DNA from: Comamonas koreensis
GTDB lineage: Bacteria > Pseudomonadota > Gammaproteobacteria > Burkholderiales > Burkholderiaceae_C
Direction: 5' to 3'
DNA length: 64,000 nucleotides
Assembly: GCF_014076495.1 (NCBI RefSeq)
Contig: NZ_CP043575.1
Coordinates: forward strand, 1,054,001-1,118,000
This document shows positions 43,963 through 52,383 of this stretch, piece by piece (within the stretch, counting starts at the first letter, position 1; every line of letters starts with the position of its first letter). The notes beneath the pieces are model-generated. The model worked only from the letters and a program-made list of their open reading frames with translations. It ran no database searches and had not been told where the DNA came from. The position numbers and the translations under genes are program-made.

Positions 43963-43999
43963 GCAAAAAGCGCCCGGGGTGTCCTCGGGCGCTTTTTGC
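43963..43999 (-). terminator. Terminator of the M20 amidohydrolase gene
   Basis: GCAAAAAGCGCCCG and CGGGCGCTTTTTGC are perfectly complementary over 14 bases with a nine-base loop. On the minus strand the stem ends in T5, 15 bases after the amidohydrolase stop. Confidence 0.88.
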
Positions 44000-44013
44000 T
44001 TGCTTTGCTTCGC

Positions 44014-45219
44014 TTATTTCTTCGCTTGGGCCAGCCACTTGGTGGCCAGCTCTACCCAGTAGGTGGCGCCCAGGGGGATCAGGTCGTCGTTGAAGTCGTA
44101 GCTGGGGTTGTGCAGGGTGCAGGGGCCGCCGCCGTGGCCGATGGCGCGGTGGTCGCCTTCGCCGTTGGCGATAAAGCAGTAGGCGCCGGGCTTGGCTTGC
44201 AGCATGAAGGAGAAGTCTTCGGCGCCCATCGTGGGCTCTTGCGCTTTCACCTTATCGGCGCCGATGATGTCGACCATCACCTGGCGGGCGAACTCGGCTT
44301 CGGGAGCGCTGTTGACGGTGGCGGGGTAGTTGCGGTTGAAGTGGAACTCGCACTGGGCGTTGTTCATCGCGCAGCAGCCTTCGGCCACCTGGCGCATGCG
44401 TGACTCGATCAGGTCCAGCACTTCGGTGCGGAAGGTGCGCACCGTGCCTTGCAGCTCCACGCGGTCGGGGATGACGTTGTTGGCTTCACCGCCGTGGATC
44501 ATGGTCACGGAGATCACGCCGGTATCGAGCGGCTTCTTGTTGCGGGTGATGATGGTCTGGAAGGCGGTCACAATCTGGCAGGCGATGGGCACGGGGTCGT
44601 TGCCCATGTGCGGCATCGCGCCGTGGCCGCCCTTGCCGGTGATGGTGATCTTGAAGTCGTTGCTGGAGGCCATCACCGGGCCGGGGCTCACGGCCATATT
44701 GCCGGCAGCCATGCCGGGCCAGTTGTGCATGCCAAACACCGCCTGCATCGGGAATTTCTCGAACAGGCCGTCCTTGATCATCTCGCGCGCGCCGCCACCG
44801 CCTTCTTCGGCGGGCTGGAAGATCAGGTAGACCGTGCCGTCAAAATCGCGGAACTTGGAGAAATGCTTGGCAGCGGCCAGCAGCATGGCGGTGTGGCCGT
44901 CATGGCCGCAGGCGTGCATCTTGCCGGCATGGCGGCTGGCGTGGTCAAAGGTGTTGGACTCCTGCATCGGCAGCGCATCGATATCGGCGCGCAGGCCCAC
45001 GGCCTGGCCGCTGGCGCCGCCGTCCTTGCCGTGCACGATGCCGACCACGCCGGTGGTTCCCAGGCCGCGGTGGATCGGAATGCCCCATTCCGTCAGCTTG
45101 GCTGCCACCAGATCGGCCGTGCGCACCTCTTCAAAGCACAGCTCCGGGTGGGCGTGGATGTCTTTGCGGATCTGGGCGATGCTGGCCGCTTCGGCCACGA
45201 TGGAATCAATCAGCTTCAT
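44014..45219 (-). CDS. M20-family amidohydrolase (hippurate hydrolase-like)
   Basis: A 401-residue M20D metallopeptidase-like enzyme. Metal-binding motifs are KMHACGHDGHTAMLLAAAKHF and FQPAEEGGGGAREMI, then GKGGHGAMPH in the lid/dimer domain and MGAEDFSFML near the end. These proteins hydrolyse N-acyl amino acids, for example hippurate to benzoate and glycine, or indole-amino acid conjugates. Cytoplasmic, no signal. Its substrate is not readable, but aromatic-acid genes nearby make an aroyl-glycine plausible. Confidence 0.92.
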   Translation of the reverse strand: MKLIDSIVAEAASIAQIRKDIHAHPELCFEEVRTADLVAAKLTEWGIPIHRGLGTTGVVGIVHGKDGGASGQAVGLRADIDALPMQESNTFDHASRHAGKMHACGHDGHTAMLLAAAKHFSKFRDFDGTVYLIFQPAEEGGGGAREMIKDGLFEKFPMQAVFGMHNWPGMAAGNMAVSPGPVMASSNDFKITITGKGGHGAMPHMGNDPVPIACQIVTAFQTIITRNKKPLDTGVISVTMIHGGEANNVIPDRVELQGTVRTFRTEVLDLIESRMRQVAEGCCAMNNAQCEFHFNRNYPATVNSAPEAEFARQVMVDIIGADKVKAQEPTMGAEDFSFMLQAKPGAYCFIANGEGDHRAIGHGGGPCTLHNPSYDFNDDLIPLGATYWVELATKWLAQAKK

Positions 45220-45483
45220 GGAAAATCCTGTTGGCTACATGGGGGTGTATCTGTCTGGCGGCGCCTGGGGGGCCAAGGTGTTGGCGGGCGGCGTGCCAAG
45301 CCCTCTATGGTGCAGCAAAGCCGGGCGCCCCTGCGCTGAAATGTCTTGGGAATAACCCTGGGCCTGGGCCTGGGCCCCGCTCAAAAACGTGCTGCACGCG
45401 ACCCCAGCCCCTGCCATCTGGCGCTACCATGTGCAGCACAACTCTCCCCCCGATTTTGCGCCCTTCTGGGCGCCGCCACTGCC

Positions 45484-47577
45484 ATGACCACTTCCGCTGC
45501 CACCACTACCGTTTTGGGGGCCTGCCCCCATGACTGCCCCGACACCTGCTCGCTGGTCACCACGGTGGTCGATGGCGTGGCCACCAAGGTCAGCGGCAAC
45601 CCCGCGCATGGGCATACCGGCGGCGTGCTCTGCGCCAAGGTGAGCAAATACACCGAGCGCAGCTACCATGCCGACCGGGTGCTGCAGCCGATGAAGCGGG
45701 TGGGGCCCAAGGGCAGCGGCCAGTTCCAGCCGGTGGGCTGGGACGAGGCGCTGGCCGATATCAGCGAACGGCTGCACCGCATTGCGCAAACCGATCCGCA
45801 GGCCATCCTGCCCTACAGCTATGCCGGCACCATGGGCCTGGTGCAGGGCGAGAGCATGGACCGGCGCTTTTTCCACCAGCTGGGCGCCTCGCTGCTGGAC
45901 CGCACCATCTGCGCCAGCGCGGGGTCCGAGGCCTTGCTGCACACCTATGGCGGCAAGCTGGGCATGCGGGTGCAGTTCTTTGCCGAGAGCCGGCTGATCC
46001 TGATTTGGGGCAGCAACAGCATTGGCAGCAACCTGCATTTCTGGCGCTATGCGATGGAGGCCAAGCGCCATGGCGCCAAGCTGGTCTGCATCGATCCGCG
46101 CAAGAGCGAGACCGCCGACAAATGCCATGAGCACCTGCAGCTGCTGCCCGGCACCGACGCGGCGCTGGCGCTGGCACTGATGCATGAGCTGATCACCCAC
46201 GACTGGCTGGACCACGACTACATCGCCCAGCACACGCTGGGCTGGGATGCGCTGAAGGAGCGTGCCTTGCAGTGGCCACCCGAGCGTGCCGCCCAGGTCT
46301 GCGGCATTGATGCCGCGCAGATCCGCAGCCTGGCGCGCGACTACGGCACGACCGAGCTGGCGGCCATTCGCCTCAACTACGGCATGCAGCGCACGCGCGG
46401 CGGCGGCAATGCCGTGCGCGCGGTCGCCTGCCTGCCAGCGCTCGTGGGCGCCTGGCGCCACCGCGCAGGCGGCCTGCTGCTGTCGAGCTCCTCGTCAGCC
46501 CCGGCACGCCGGGGGGCGCTGCAGATGCCGGCGCTCTTGGGCGCGCGCCAGCCCCGCACCATCAACATGAGCACGATTGGCGATGCGTTGCTCAAGCCCG
46601 CCAGTGCTGAGTTCGGCCCGCAGATTGCAGCGCTCCTCTGCTACAACAGCAACCCGGTAGCCGTCGCCCCCGATTCGGCCAAGGTGGTCCAGGGCTTTGC
46701 GCGTGAGGACCTGTTCACCGTGGTGCTGGAGCACTTCATGACCGACACGGCCGACTATGCCGACTATGTGCTGCCCGCCACCAGCCAGCTCGAGCACTGG
46801 GACATCCACACCAGCTACGGCCACACCGATGTGCTGCTCAACCGCCCGGCCATTGCGCCGCTGGGCCAGGCGCGCAGCAATGCCCAGATCTTCCGCGACC
46901 TGGCAGCCCAAATGGCGCGCTACGACAGCGCCTTTGCCGCGCCGCATTTTGCCGACAGCGACGAGGAGCTGTGCCGCCAGGCGGTCGATCCCACGCGCAT
47001 CCCGTTCGAGCAGCTGCTGGACCAGGGCTTTGTCGCGCAGGACCTGCCCGACGCCCCTTTTGCCGAGGGCGGCTTTGCGACGCCCTCGGGCAAGTGCGAG
47101 TTCCACAGCGCGGCGCTGGAGGCCATGGGCATCAACCCCTTGCCCGACTACCTGCCCAACCATGAGCTGCCCACGGCCAGCCACCCGCTGGCGATGATCT
47201 CGCCGCCGGCGCGCAATTTTCTCAACTCCACCTTCGTCAACGTGCGCCAGCTGCGCAGTGCCGAAGTGCGCCCGATGCTGGAGATGCACCCCAGCGATGC
47301 GCAAAGCCGAGAGATTGCCGATAGCGATCTGGTGCGCGTGTTTAACAACCGGGGCGAGCATGTCTGCCATGCCAACATCAACGGCCGCGCCCGGCCCGGC
47401 GTCGTGGTGGGGCTGGGCATCTGGTGGCGCAAGGATGGGCCCAATGGCACCAACGTCAATGAGCTGACCCACCAGCAACTGACCGATATCGGACGCGCAC
47501 CGTCCTTTTATGACTGTGCGGTGCAGGTCGAGCGCATGGTCAATGCCGACATCAGCCATGAAGGAATCGCCGCATGA
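45484..47577 (+). CDS. Molybdopterin-dependent oxidoreductase (DMSO reductase/formate dehydrogenase superfamily)
   Basis: A 697-residue molybdoenzyme. The N terminus has CPHDCPDTCSLVTTVVDGVATKVSGNPAHGHTGGVLCAK, the four-cysteine [4Fe-4S] site of this superfamily, preceding the main molybdopterin domain (QGESMDRRFFHQLGASLLDRTICASAGSEA, LILIWGSNSIGSNLHFW, CIDPRKSETADKC) and a C-terminal MGD-binding domain (ISPPARNFLNSTFVN). There is no Tat signal, so it is cytoplasmic. ATG 45484 starts directly before the cluster motif; the longer frame to 45346 is rejected. Electron partner and substrate are unknown. It overlaps the next gene by four bases. Confidence 0.9.
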   Translation: MTTSAATTTVLGACPHDCPDTCSLVTTVVDGVATKVSGNPAHGHTGGVLCAKVSKYTERSYHADRVLQPMKRVGPKGSGQFQPVGWDEALADISERLHRIAQTDPQAILPYSYAGTMGLVQGESMDRRFFHQLGASLLDRTICASAGSEALLHTYGGKLGMRVQFFAESRLILIWGSNSIGSNLHFWRYAMEAKRHGAKLVCIDPRKSETADKCHEHLQLLPGTDAALALALMHELITHDWLDHDYIAQHTLGWDALKERALQWPPERAAQVCGIDAAQIRSLARDYGTTELAAIRLNYGMQRTRGGGNAVRAVACLPALVGAWRHRAGGLLLSSSSSAPARRGALQMPALLGARQPRTINMSTIGDALLKPASAEFGPQIAALLCYNSNPVAVAPDSAKVVQGFAREDLFTVVLEHFMTDTADYADYVLPATSQLEHWDIHTSYGHTDVLLNRPAIAPLGQARSNAQIFRDLAAQMARYDSAFAAPHFADSDEELCRQAVDPTRIPFEQLLDQGFVAQDLPDAPFAEGGFATPSGKCEFHSAALEAMGINPLPDYLPNHELPTASHPLAMISPPARNFLNSTFVNVRQLRSAEVRPMLEMHPSDAQSREIADSDLVRVFNNRGEHVCHANINGRARPGVVVGLGIWWRKDGPNGTNVNELTHQQLTDIGRAPSFYDCAVQVERMVNADISHEGIAA

Positions 47578-48683
47578 GCGCCGTAGAACAAGCCTTTTCA
47601 GCCAGCTATGCTGCAGCACGCCAGCAGTTTCTCGAGGCTGCCGCCTCGGCCGGAATGGCGCTGCAGTCTCAGTCCCATCCGTTGACCGGGGTAGAGGGCG
47701 AAGCGCTGGCCATGGATGTGGCCCGCGATGGCCCGGCCGATGCCGACCAGCTGCTGATCCTCAGCAGTGCCTGCCATGGCATCGAAGGCTATTGCGGCAG
47801 CGGCGTGCAGGTCTATGCGCTGCGCGATGCCGAGTGGCTGGACAAGGCGCGCAGTGCCGGCGTGGCCGTGCTCTATGTGCATGCGCTCAATCCCCATGGC
47901 TTTTCCTACGGCCGGCGTGTGACGCAGGAGAACGTCGACCTGAACCGCAACTTTGTCGATTTCTCCCAGCCGCTGCCGGGCAACCCGGCCTATGACCAGC
48001 TGCACGACGTGATCGTGCCGGCCCAGTGGCCGCCCACGGCCCAGGTGCAGCAGGCGATGCAGGACTTTATCGACGCACATGGCCTCAAGGCCTGGCAGGC
48101 CGCTGTGGCCCAGGGCCAGTACCGCCATCCGCAGGGCGTGTTCTTTGGCGGCCAGGCCCCCACCTGGAGCAACCAGACCCTGCGCCAGGTGCTGCGCCAG
48201 CACGGCCAAGCGGCACGCCAGATTGCCTGGATCGATGTGCACACCGGCCTGGGCCCTAATGGCTATGGCGAGCGTATCTTTACCGGCCCGCCCGGCGATG
48301 CGGTCATGCTGGCGCGGGCGCGCCGCTGGTGGGATGGCGCCGGCGCCACGCCAGTTACCTCGATCGATGACGGCAGCTCCTCGTCGCCGCCGCTGACCGG
48401 CTTGCTGTGGAACAGCGTGGCGCAGGAATGCCCGCAGGCGGCCTTTACCGGCATGGCCCTGGAGTACGGCGTGCTGCCGGTGCATGCCACCTTGGATGCC
48501 TTGCGTGCCGACCACTGGCTGCACCAGCACCCCGAGGCGCCGGCAGACCAGCAAGCCGCTATCCACCAGCAGATGCGCGAAGCGTTCTACGACGAGAGCG
48601 TGGCCTGGAAGGGGCAGATCATCAGCCAGGCGCGGCAGGCGCTGTTCCAGACCGTCGATGGGCTCAGCCGCGAGGCGCGCTGA
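47574..48683 (+). CDS. M14-family metallopeptidase-like protein (DUF2817)
   Basis: A 369-residue protein with a carboxypeptidase-type zinc fold: SSACHGIEGYCGSGVQ holds the His-Glu pair, NPHGFSYGRRVTQENVDLNRNF the substrate-binding Arg/Asn, and IAWIDVHTGLGPNGYGE the third zinc His, with LEYGVLP supplying the general-base Glu near the C terminus. It is recognised as DUF2817/M14. No signal peptide; likely cytoplasmic amidase or peptidase. Its ATGA start overlaps the molybdoenzyme stop, so both proteins are made from one message, suggesting a shared substrate pathway. Confidence 0.88.
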   Translation: MSAVEQAFSASYAAARQQFLEAAASAGMALQSQSHPLTGVEGEALAMDVARDGPADADQLLILSSACHGIEGYCGSGVQVYALRDAEWLDKARSAGVAVLYVHALNPHGFSYGRRVTQENVDLNRNFVDFSQPLPGNPAYDQLHDVIVPAQWPPTAQVQQAMQDFIDAHGLKAWQAAVAQGQYRHPQGVFFGGQAPTWSNQTLRQVLRQHGQAARQIAWIDVHTGLGPNGYGERIFTGPPGDAVMLARARRWWDGAGATPVTSIDDGSSSSPPLTGLLWNSVAQECPQAAFTGMALEYGVLPVHATLDALRADHWLHQHPEAPADQQAAIHQQMREAFYDESVAWKGQIISQARQALFQTVDGLSREAR

Positions 48684-49248
48684 TCTCCAGCTGAGCGTCC
48701 TGCACCGCGACCTGCTGGCAGCCCCAGTGGTGCAGGCATTCGCGCAGCAAGACCAACAGCGCCGCCTGCGCCGGCGCCAGCTGCAGGCCGCTGCGGCTGC
48801 CGCCCATCATCTGGTGGGCATAGCGGTTGAACAGCTGCTCGATGGCGTCGGTCGTCTGCAGGGCAGCTTGCGGCTCGGGCAGCTGCGCCGCGAGGGCTGC
48901 CATGTCCGGCGCGCGGCACAGCAAAGCCAGCTGGGGCCCCGGCGCTGGCCAGCTGCGGGTCAGCGGCATGATCTGGTCCTCGACCAGCTCAATCACCTGC
49001 TCCACCTGGCCGGCGCCCACGGGTGGGCGGCTCAGGTACTGTGTTGCCAATTGGCCATAGCCCAGTGGCAGATCGTGTCGGATAGGTGACGCGTTTTGCG
49101 GCGCCAGGCGCCAGACATGGCAGGCATCCGGGTCGGCTTGCAGCACCACCCATTCCTGGTCTGGAAAGCGCGCTTGCAGCGCGGCCAAACCCTGCAAAAT
49201 CGCGGGGTTTGAAGGGATGGTCGGGTCGGAGGGCAGGGATGTGGACAT
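48664..49248 (-). CDS. Hypothetical cytoplasmic protein
   Basis: A 194-residue protein that I do not recognise. It is mixed alpha/beta by appearance, with no signal or membrane helix. Visible stretches are ALQARFPDQEWVVLQADPDACHVWRLA, QLATQYLSRPPVGAGQVEQVIELVEDQIMPL and a C-terminal helical AQAALLVLLRECLHHWGCQQVAV. Its 3' end overlaps the convergent DUF2817 gene by 20 bases. Codon usage fits the genome, and no other long frame accounts for the stretch, so it is probably real. Confidence 0.65.
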   Translation of the reverse strand: MSTSLPSDPTIPSNPAILQGLAALQARFPDQEWVVLQADPDACHVWRLAPQNASPIRHDLPLGYGQLATQYLSRPPVGAGQVEQVIELVEDQIMPLTRSWPAPGPQLALLCRAPDMAALAAQLPEPQAALQTTDAIEQLFNRYAHQMMGGSRSGLQLAPAQAALLVLLRECLHHWGCQQVAVQDAQLEISAPRG

Positions 49249-49374
49249 GGTCGCTGGGCAATGCTAAGCGCGCTTGATCGGCGCTGCTCGCTGTATCTTT
49301 TATACATATGCTGTCAGTAGGTGTGTCAGACAAATGCCATTGACGGCGCGAAGCGGCGCCACACAATAAGTGCC

Positions 49375-50640
49375 ATGAATATCCTGCAGTCCAAGCTCGA
49401 AGAGAAGCTGGCGGGTTTGCCAGTGTCGGTTGCCATCTCCATGCCCCAGGGCGGATGGATCGGTCCACCGGACCAGGCGCAAGTGCGTATCCGCTGCCAC
49501 AATGCGGCGGCGCTGGCCTCGCTGGCGGCGGGCGATGTGGGGGTGGTCGGCGCGGCCATCGTCGAGGGCCATGTCGAGATCGAAGGCACGATGCGCGATG
49601 CCATGGCCGCAGCGGTGGCCTTGATGCCCGCCGACCCGGTGGCCGCGCGCTCGACCTGGTGGAGCCGGCTGCTGGCGCGCTCCCGCTCGGCAGCGCTCCA
49701 TACCTTGACCAAGGATTCCGAGCAGATCCAGTTCCACTACGACGTCTCGGACGACTTCTACGGCCTGTGGCTGGACCCGCGCCGCGTCTACTCCTGCGCC
49801 TACTATGCCGAGCCCGGCTACAGCCTGGCGCAGGCGCAGGAGGCCAAGCTCGATCTGATCTGCCGCAAGCTGCGGCTGCAGCCCGGCGAACGTTTTCTGG
49901 ATGTGGGCGCCGGCTGGGGCGGTCTGCTCTTGTGGGCAGCCGAGCACTACGGCATCGAGGGCACGGGCATCACCTTGTCGAAGAACCAGCATGCCTATGT
50001 CAACCGGCTGATCGAACAAAAAGGCCTGCAGGGCCGGGTCCGGATGCTGCTGACCGACTACCGCCAACTGCAGGTGGACCAGCCCTTTGACAAGATCGCT
50101 TCGGTGGGCATGTTCGAGCATGTGGGCCGCGCGCATATGCAGGAGTACTTCAGCGTGCTCAAGCGCCTGATCAAGCCCGGCGGTTTGCTGATGAACCACG
50201 GCATCACCGCTGGCGGCACCGACAACGAACAGCTGGGCGCGGGCATGGGCGATTTCATCGAGAAATACATCTTCCCTGGCGGCGAGCTGATCCATGTCAG
50301 CGCCGTGCTCGAAGAGATGGCCCATGCCGGCTGGGAGATGGTGGACACCGACAACCTGCGCCCCCATTACGCCAAGACCTTGTGGGCCTGGTCCGATGCG
50401 CTGGAGGCGCAGCTCGATGAGGCGCTGGCCATCCTCTCGCACAAGGGCAACCCCGCGCAGGCGGCCAAGACCTTGCGCGCCTACCGCCTCTACCTGGCCG
50501 GTTGCGCCACCGGTTTTGAGCACAGCTGGGTGGCGCTGCACCAGATGCTGGCTGTCATGCCCGATAGATCGATGACGACAGGGACCATGCCTGGTGCACA
50601 ATCACAATACCCGTTCACCCGGGACTATATGTATCGATAA
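49375..50640 (+). CDS. cfa: Cyclopropane-fatty-acyl-phospholipid synthase
   Basis: A 421-residue CFA synthase-family methyltransferase that adds a methylene from SAM to unsaturated fatty acyl chains in membrane phospholipids. Motifs are IQFHYDVSDDFYGLWLDPRRVYSCAYY, FLDVGAGWGGLLLWAAEHYG (SAM-binding), GTGITLSKNQHAYV and SVGMFEHVGRAHMQEYF. The N-terminal domain binds lipid. ATG 49375 is chosen over GTG 49321; the ribosome-binding site is weak. A DUF1840 gene follows after ten bases. Such enzymes harden membranes in stationary phase or acid. Confidence 0.93.
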   Translation: MNILQSKLEEKLAGLPVSVAISMPQGGWIGPPDQAQVRIRCHNAAALASLAAGDVGVVGAAIVEGHVEIEGTMRDAMAAAVALMPADPVAARSTWWSRLLARSRSAALHTLTKDSEQIQFHYDVSDDFYGLWLDPRRVYSCAYYAEPGYSLAQAQEAKLDLICRKLRLQPGERFLDVGAGWGGLLLWAAEHYGIEGTGITLSKNQHAYVNRLIEQKGLQGRVRMLLTDYRQLQVDQPFDKIASVGMFEHVGRAHMQEYFSVLKRLIKPGGLLMNHGITAGGTDNEQLGAGMGDFIEKYIFPGGELIHVSAVLEEMAHAGWEMVDTDNLRPHYAKTLWAWSDALEAQLDEALAILSHKGNPAQAAKTLRAYRLYLAGCATGFEHSWVALHQMLAVMPDRSMTTGTMPGAQSQYPFTRDYMYR

Positions 50641-50650
50641 GGAGCGCACC

Positions 50651-50986
50651 GTGCTATTCAAATTCAAATCGCAGGCCACTGCAGACATGATCATGCTCGA
50701 GCCCGATGCCCGCAAGGTGCTGCAGATCATCGGCAAGGACGCCTCGCCACGCGGCATCATCACCACCGACCAGATTCCGCAGGCCATTGCGGCGCTGCAG
50801 GCCGCCGTGGCGGCTGAAGACGAGCGCGCGCAGGCGGCCAAAACCCAGGATCTGGACCAGGACCCCGAAGACGCCGATGGCCAGGATGTGAAGGCAAGCG
50901 TCGGCCTCAAGCAGCGGGCGGTGCCCTTTATCGAGATGCTGCGCCGCAGCGCGGCTGAGCAGGCCGATGTGGTCTGGGGCGGTTGA
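50651..50986 (+). CDS. DUF1840-family protein
   Basis: A 111-residue small protein matching the DUF1840 family (LFKFKSQATADMIMLEPDARKVLQIIGKD, then RAVPFIEMLRRSAAEQADVVWGG at the C terminus), common in beta-proteobacteria. Function is unknown. The GTG at 50651 is the start because AAGGAGC is six bases upstream, just beyond the cfa stop. The acidic middle (TQDLDQDPEDADGQD) is a likely flexible linker. It is co-transcribed with cfa. Confidence 0.85.
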   Translation: MLFKFKSQATADMIMLEPDARKVLQIIGKDASPRGIITTDQIPQAIAALQAAVAAEDERAQAAKTQDLDQDPEDADGQDVKASVGLKQRAVPFIEMLRRSAAEQADVVWGG

Positions 50987-51017
50987 TACGCACAGTAGCA
51001 ACGCGCCGCGTCCAACG

Positions 51018-51045
51018 AAAAAAAGACTGCCGAGGCAGTCTTTTT
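51018..51045. terminator. Bidirectional terminator
   Basis: AAAAAGACTGCC and GGCAGTCTTTTT form a perfect hairpin with a two-base loop, flanked by A- and T-runs. It separates the DUF1840 gene from the convergent Bug gene. Confidence 0.92.
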
Positions 51046-51061
51046 GCATGGAGGCTGAAGA

Positions 51062-52048
51062 TCAGTCGGCGAAGGTGCCAGCAGCCTTGATGATAGGCGT
51101 CCACTTGGCGATCTCGGCCTGCACAAAGGCCTTGTGGCCTTCGGGTGTGATGCGCTGGTCGGTAGCGACCACGGCGCTCAGGTTCTCGGACTTCTTGATG
51201 AACTCGGGGTCCTTCAGGGCCACCTTCAGCGCGTCGTTGACCTTCTTCAGGATGTCGGCCGGCGTGCCCTTGGGCGCGTACAGGCCGTGCCAGATCGTCA
51301 CTTCAAAGCCCTTGAGGCCTTCTTCCTGCAAGGTCGGCAGGTCCTTGAGCGATGGCGTGGTCAGGCGCTTGGAAGTCGTCACCGCATAGGCCTTGACCTT
51401 CTTGCCCTCGATCTGGCCGGTGGTGTTGGTGGTCTGGTCGCACAGCACATCGACCTGGTTTCCCATCAGGTCGGCAATGGCCGGTGCGGCGCCCTTGTAC
51501 GGCACGGCGGTCAGCGGGATCTTCAAGGTGCTTTGCAGCAGCAGGCCGCACAGGTGCGAGGCAGAACCGATACCGGCATTGGCCAGGTTGACCTTGTCCT
51601 TTTCCTTGTTCAGGTAGGCGGCCAGTTCCTTGTAGTTGTTCGGCGCCAGGGTGGGCTTGCCGATCAGCGTCATCGGCACGTCGTTGATGATGCCCAGGTA
51701 TTCGAAGTCCTTGGTCACATCGAAGGACAGCTTGCGGTAGAGGATGGGGGCCGTGGCCACGCCGATGTGGTTGAGCAGCAGGGTGTAGCCGTCTGGTTTG
51801 GCACGTGCGGCCTTGGCCATGCCGATGGTGCTGCCTGCGCCGTCGGCATTGTCGATGACCACGGTCACGCCATTGAGGGGCTTGCGCAGCGCCTCGGCCA
51901 GGTCGCGTGCCACGCGGTCGGTCGGGCCGCCAGCGGTGAACGGCACGACGATGGTGATGGGCTTGTTGGGGTAGGAGGCGTCAGCATAGGCGCCGGTGGC
52001 GGTAGCGGCCGCCAGGGCCAGTGCAGTCCATTGCATCATCTTGTTCAT
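51062..52048 (-). CDS. Bug/TctC-family solute-binding protein, second
   Basis: A 328-residue periplasmic binding protein with a Sec signal (ALALAAATATGAYA). Bug features are SYPNKPITIVVPFTAGGPTDRVARDLAEALRKPLNG, AGSTIGMAKAARAKPDGYTLLLNHIG and VPYKGAAPAIADLMGNQVDVLCDQTTNTTGQI. There are two cysteines within the mature part (HLCGLL, VLCDQ). No TctAB membrane genes are adjacent, so it is an orphan. It lies downstream of the response regulator in the same direction after a 335-base gap with striking dyads. It could be a target of that two-component system. Confidence 0.9.
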   Translation of the reverse strand: MNKMMQWTALALAAATATGAYADASYPNKPITIVVPFTAGGPTDRVARDLAEALRKPLNGVTVVIDNADGAGSTIGMAKAARAKPDGYTLLLNHIGVATAPILYRKLSFDVTKDFEYLGIINDVPMTLIGKPTLAPNNYKELAAYLNKEKDKVNLANAGIGSASHLCGLLLQSTLKIPLTAVPYKGAAPAIADLMGNQVDVLCDQTTNTTGQIEGKKVKAYAVTTSKRLTTPSLKDLPTLQEEGLKGFEVTIWHGLYAPKGTPADILKKVNDALKVALKDPEFIKKSENLSAVVATDQRITPEGHKAFVQAEIAKWTPIIKAAGTFAD

Positions 52049-52383
52049 AACGGCTTGTCTCTCTTGAGGGGAAAAAGACTGCCATCCTAACGAGAACAGA
52101 CTGGGGTTTTTTCTAAGGTAAACCCTTGTTTTTCCTGAGTGTTTCGAGTTTTTGACAAAGGTTTTTTTTGCGAACTTAAAGCCAAATGGCCGCCCGGCTC
52201 AACCACGGTTTGTGATAGATGCTATCAATATTGATAGTTGAAATGTCGTAAGCCTTGGGCGAAATGTCGTGCGACCAGAGGCAGTGATGGACATTTATTT
52301 GCGCTGGCGCAAGCCGTTTGGCCCGCAACCAGGGGCTTCCAAGCCAAGCAATATCCGTAGCCTTCCTATGGCTTTCACCCCGC
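52049..52383. promoter_or_regulatory. Operator-like region upstream of the Bug gene
   Basis: No gene is seen in this 335-base gap. It contains a perfect 16-base palindrome CTATCAATATTGATAG (52222-52237), preceded by a further GATAG/GCTATC pair, and a direct repeat GAAATGTCGT at 52240-52249 and 52261-52270, spaced 21 bases or two helical turns. The composition is AT-richer than the surroundings, with T-runs near the Bug gene start. This is a good candidate binding site for the neighbouring LuxR-type regulator. Confidence 0.55.

Noticed and set aside
45346..45483. A 46-residue N-terminal extension of the molybdoenzyme
   Set aside because: It has no Tat motif or family similarity, and the iron-sulfur motif begins immediately after ATG 45484.
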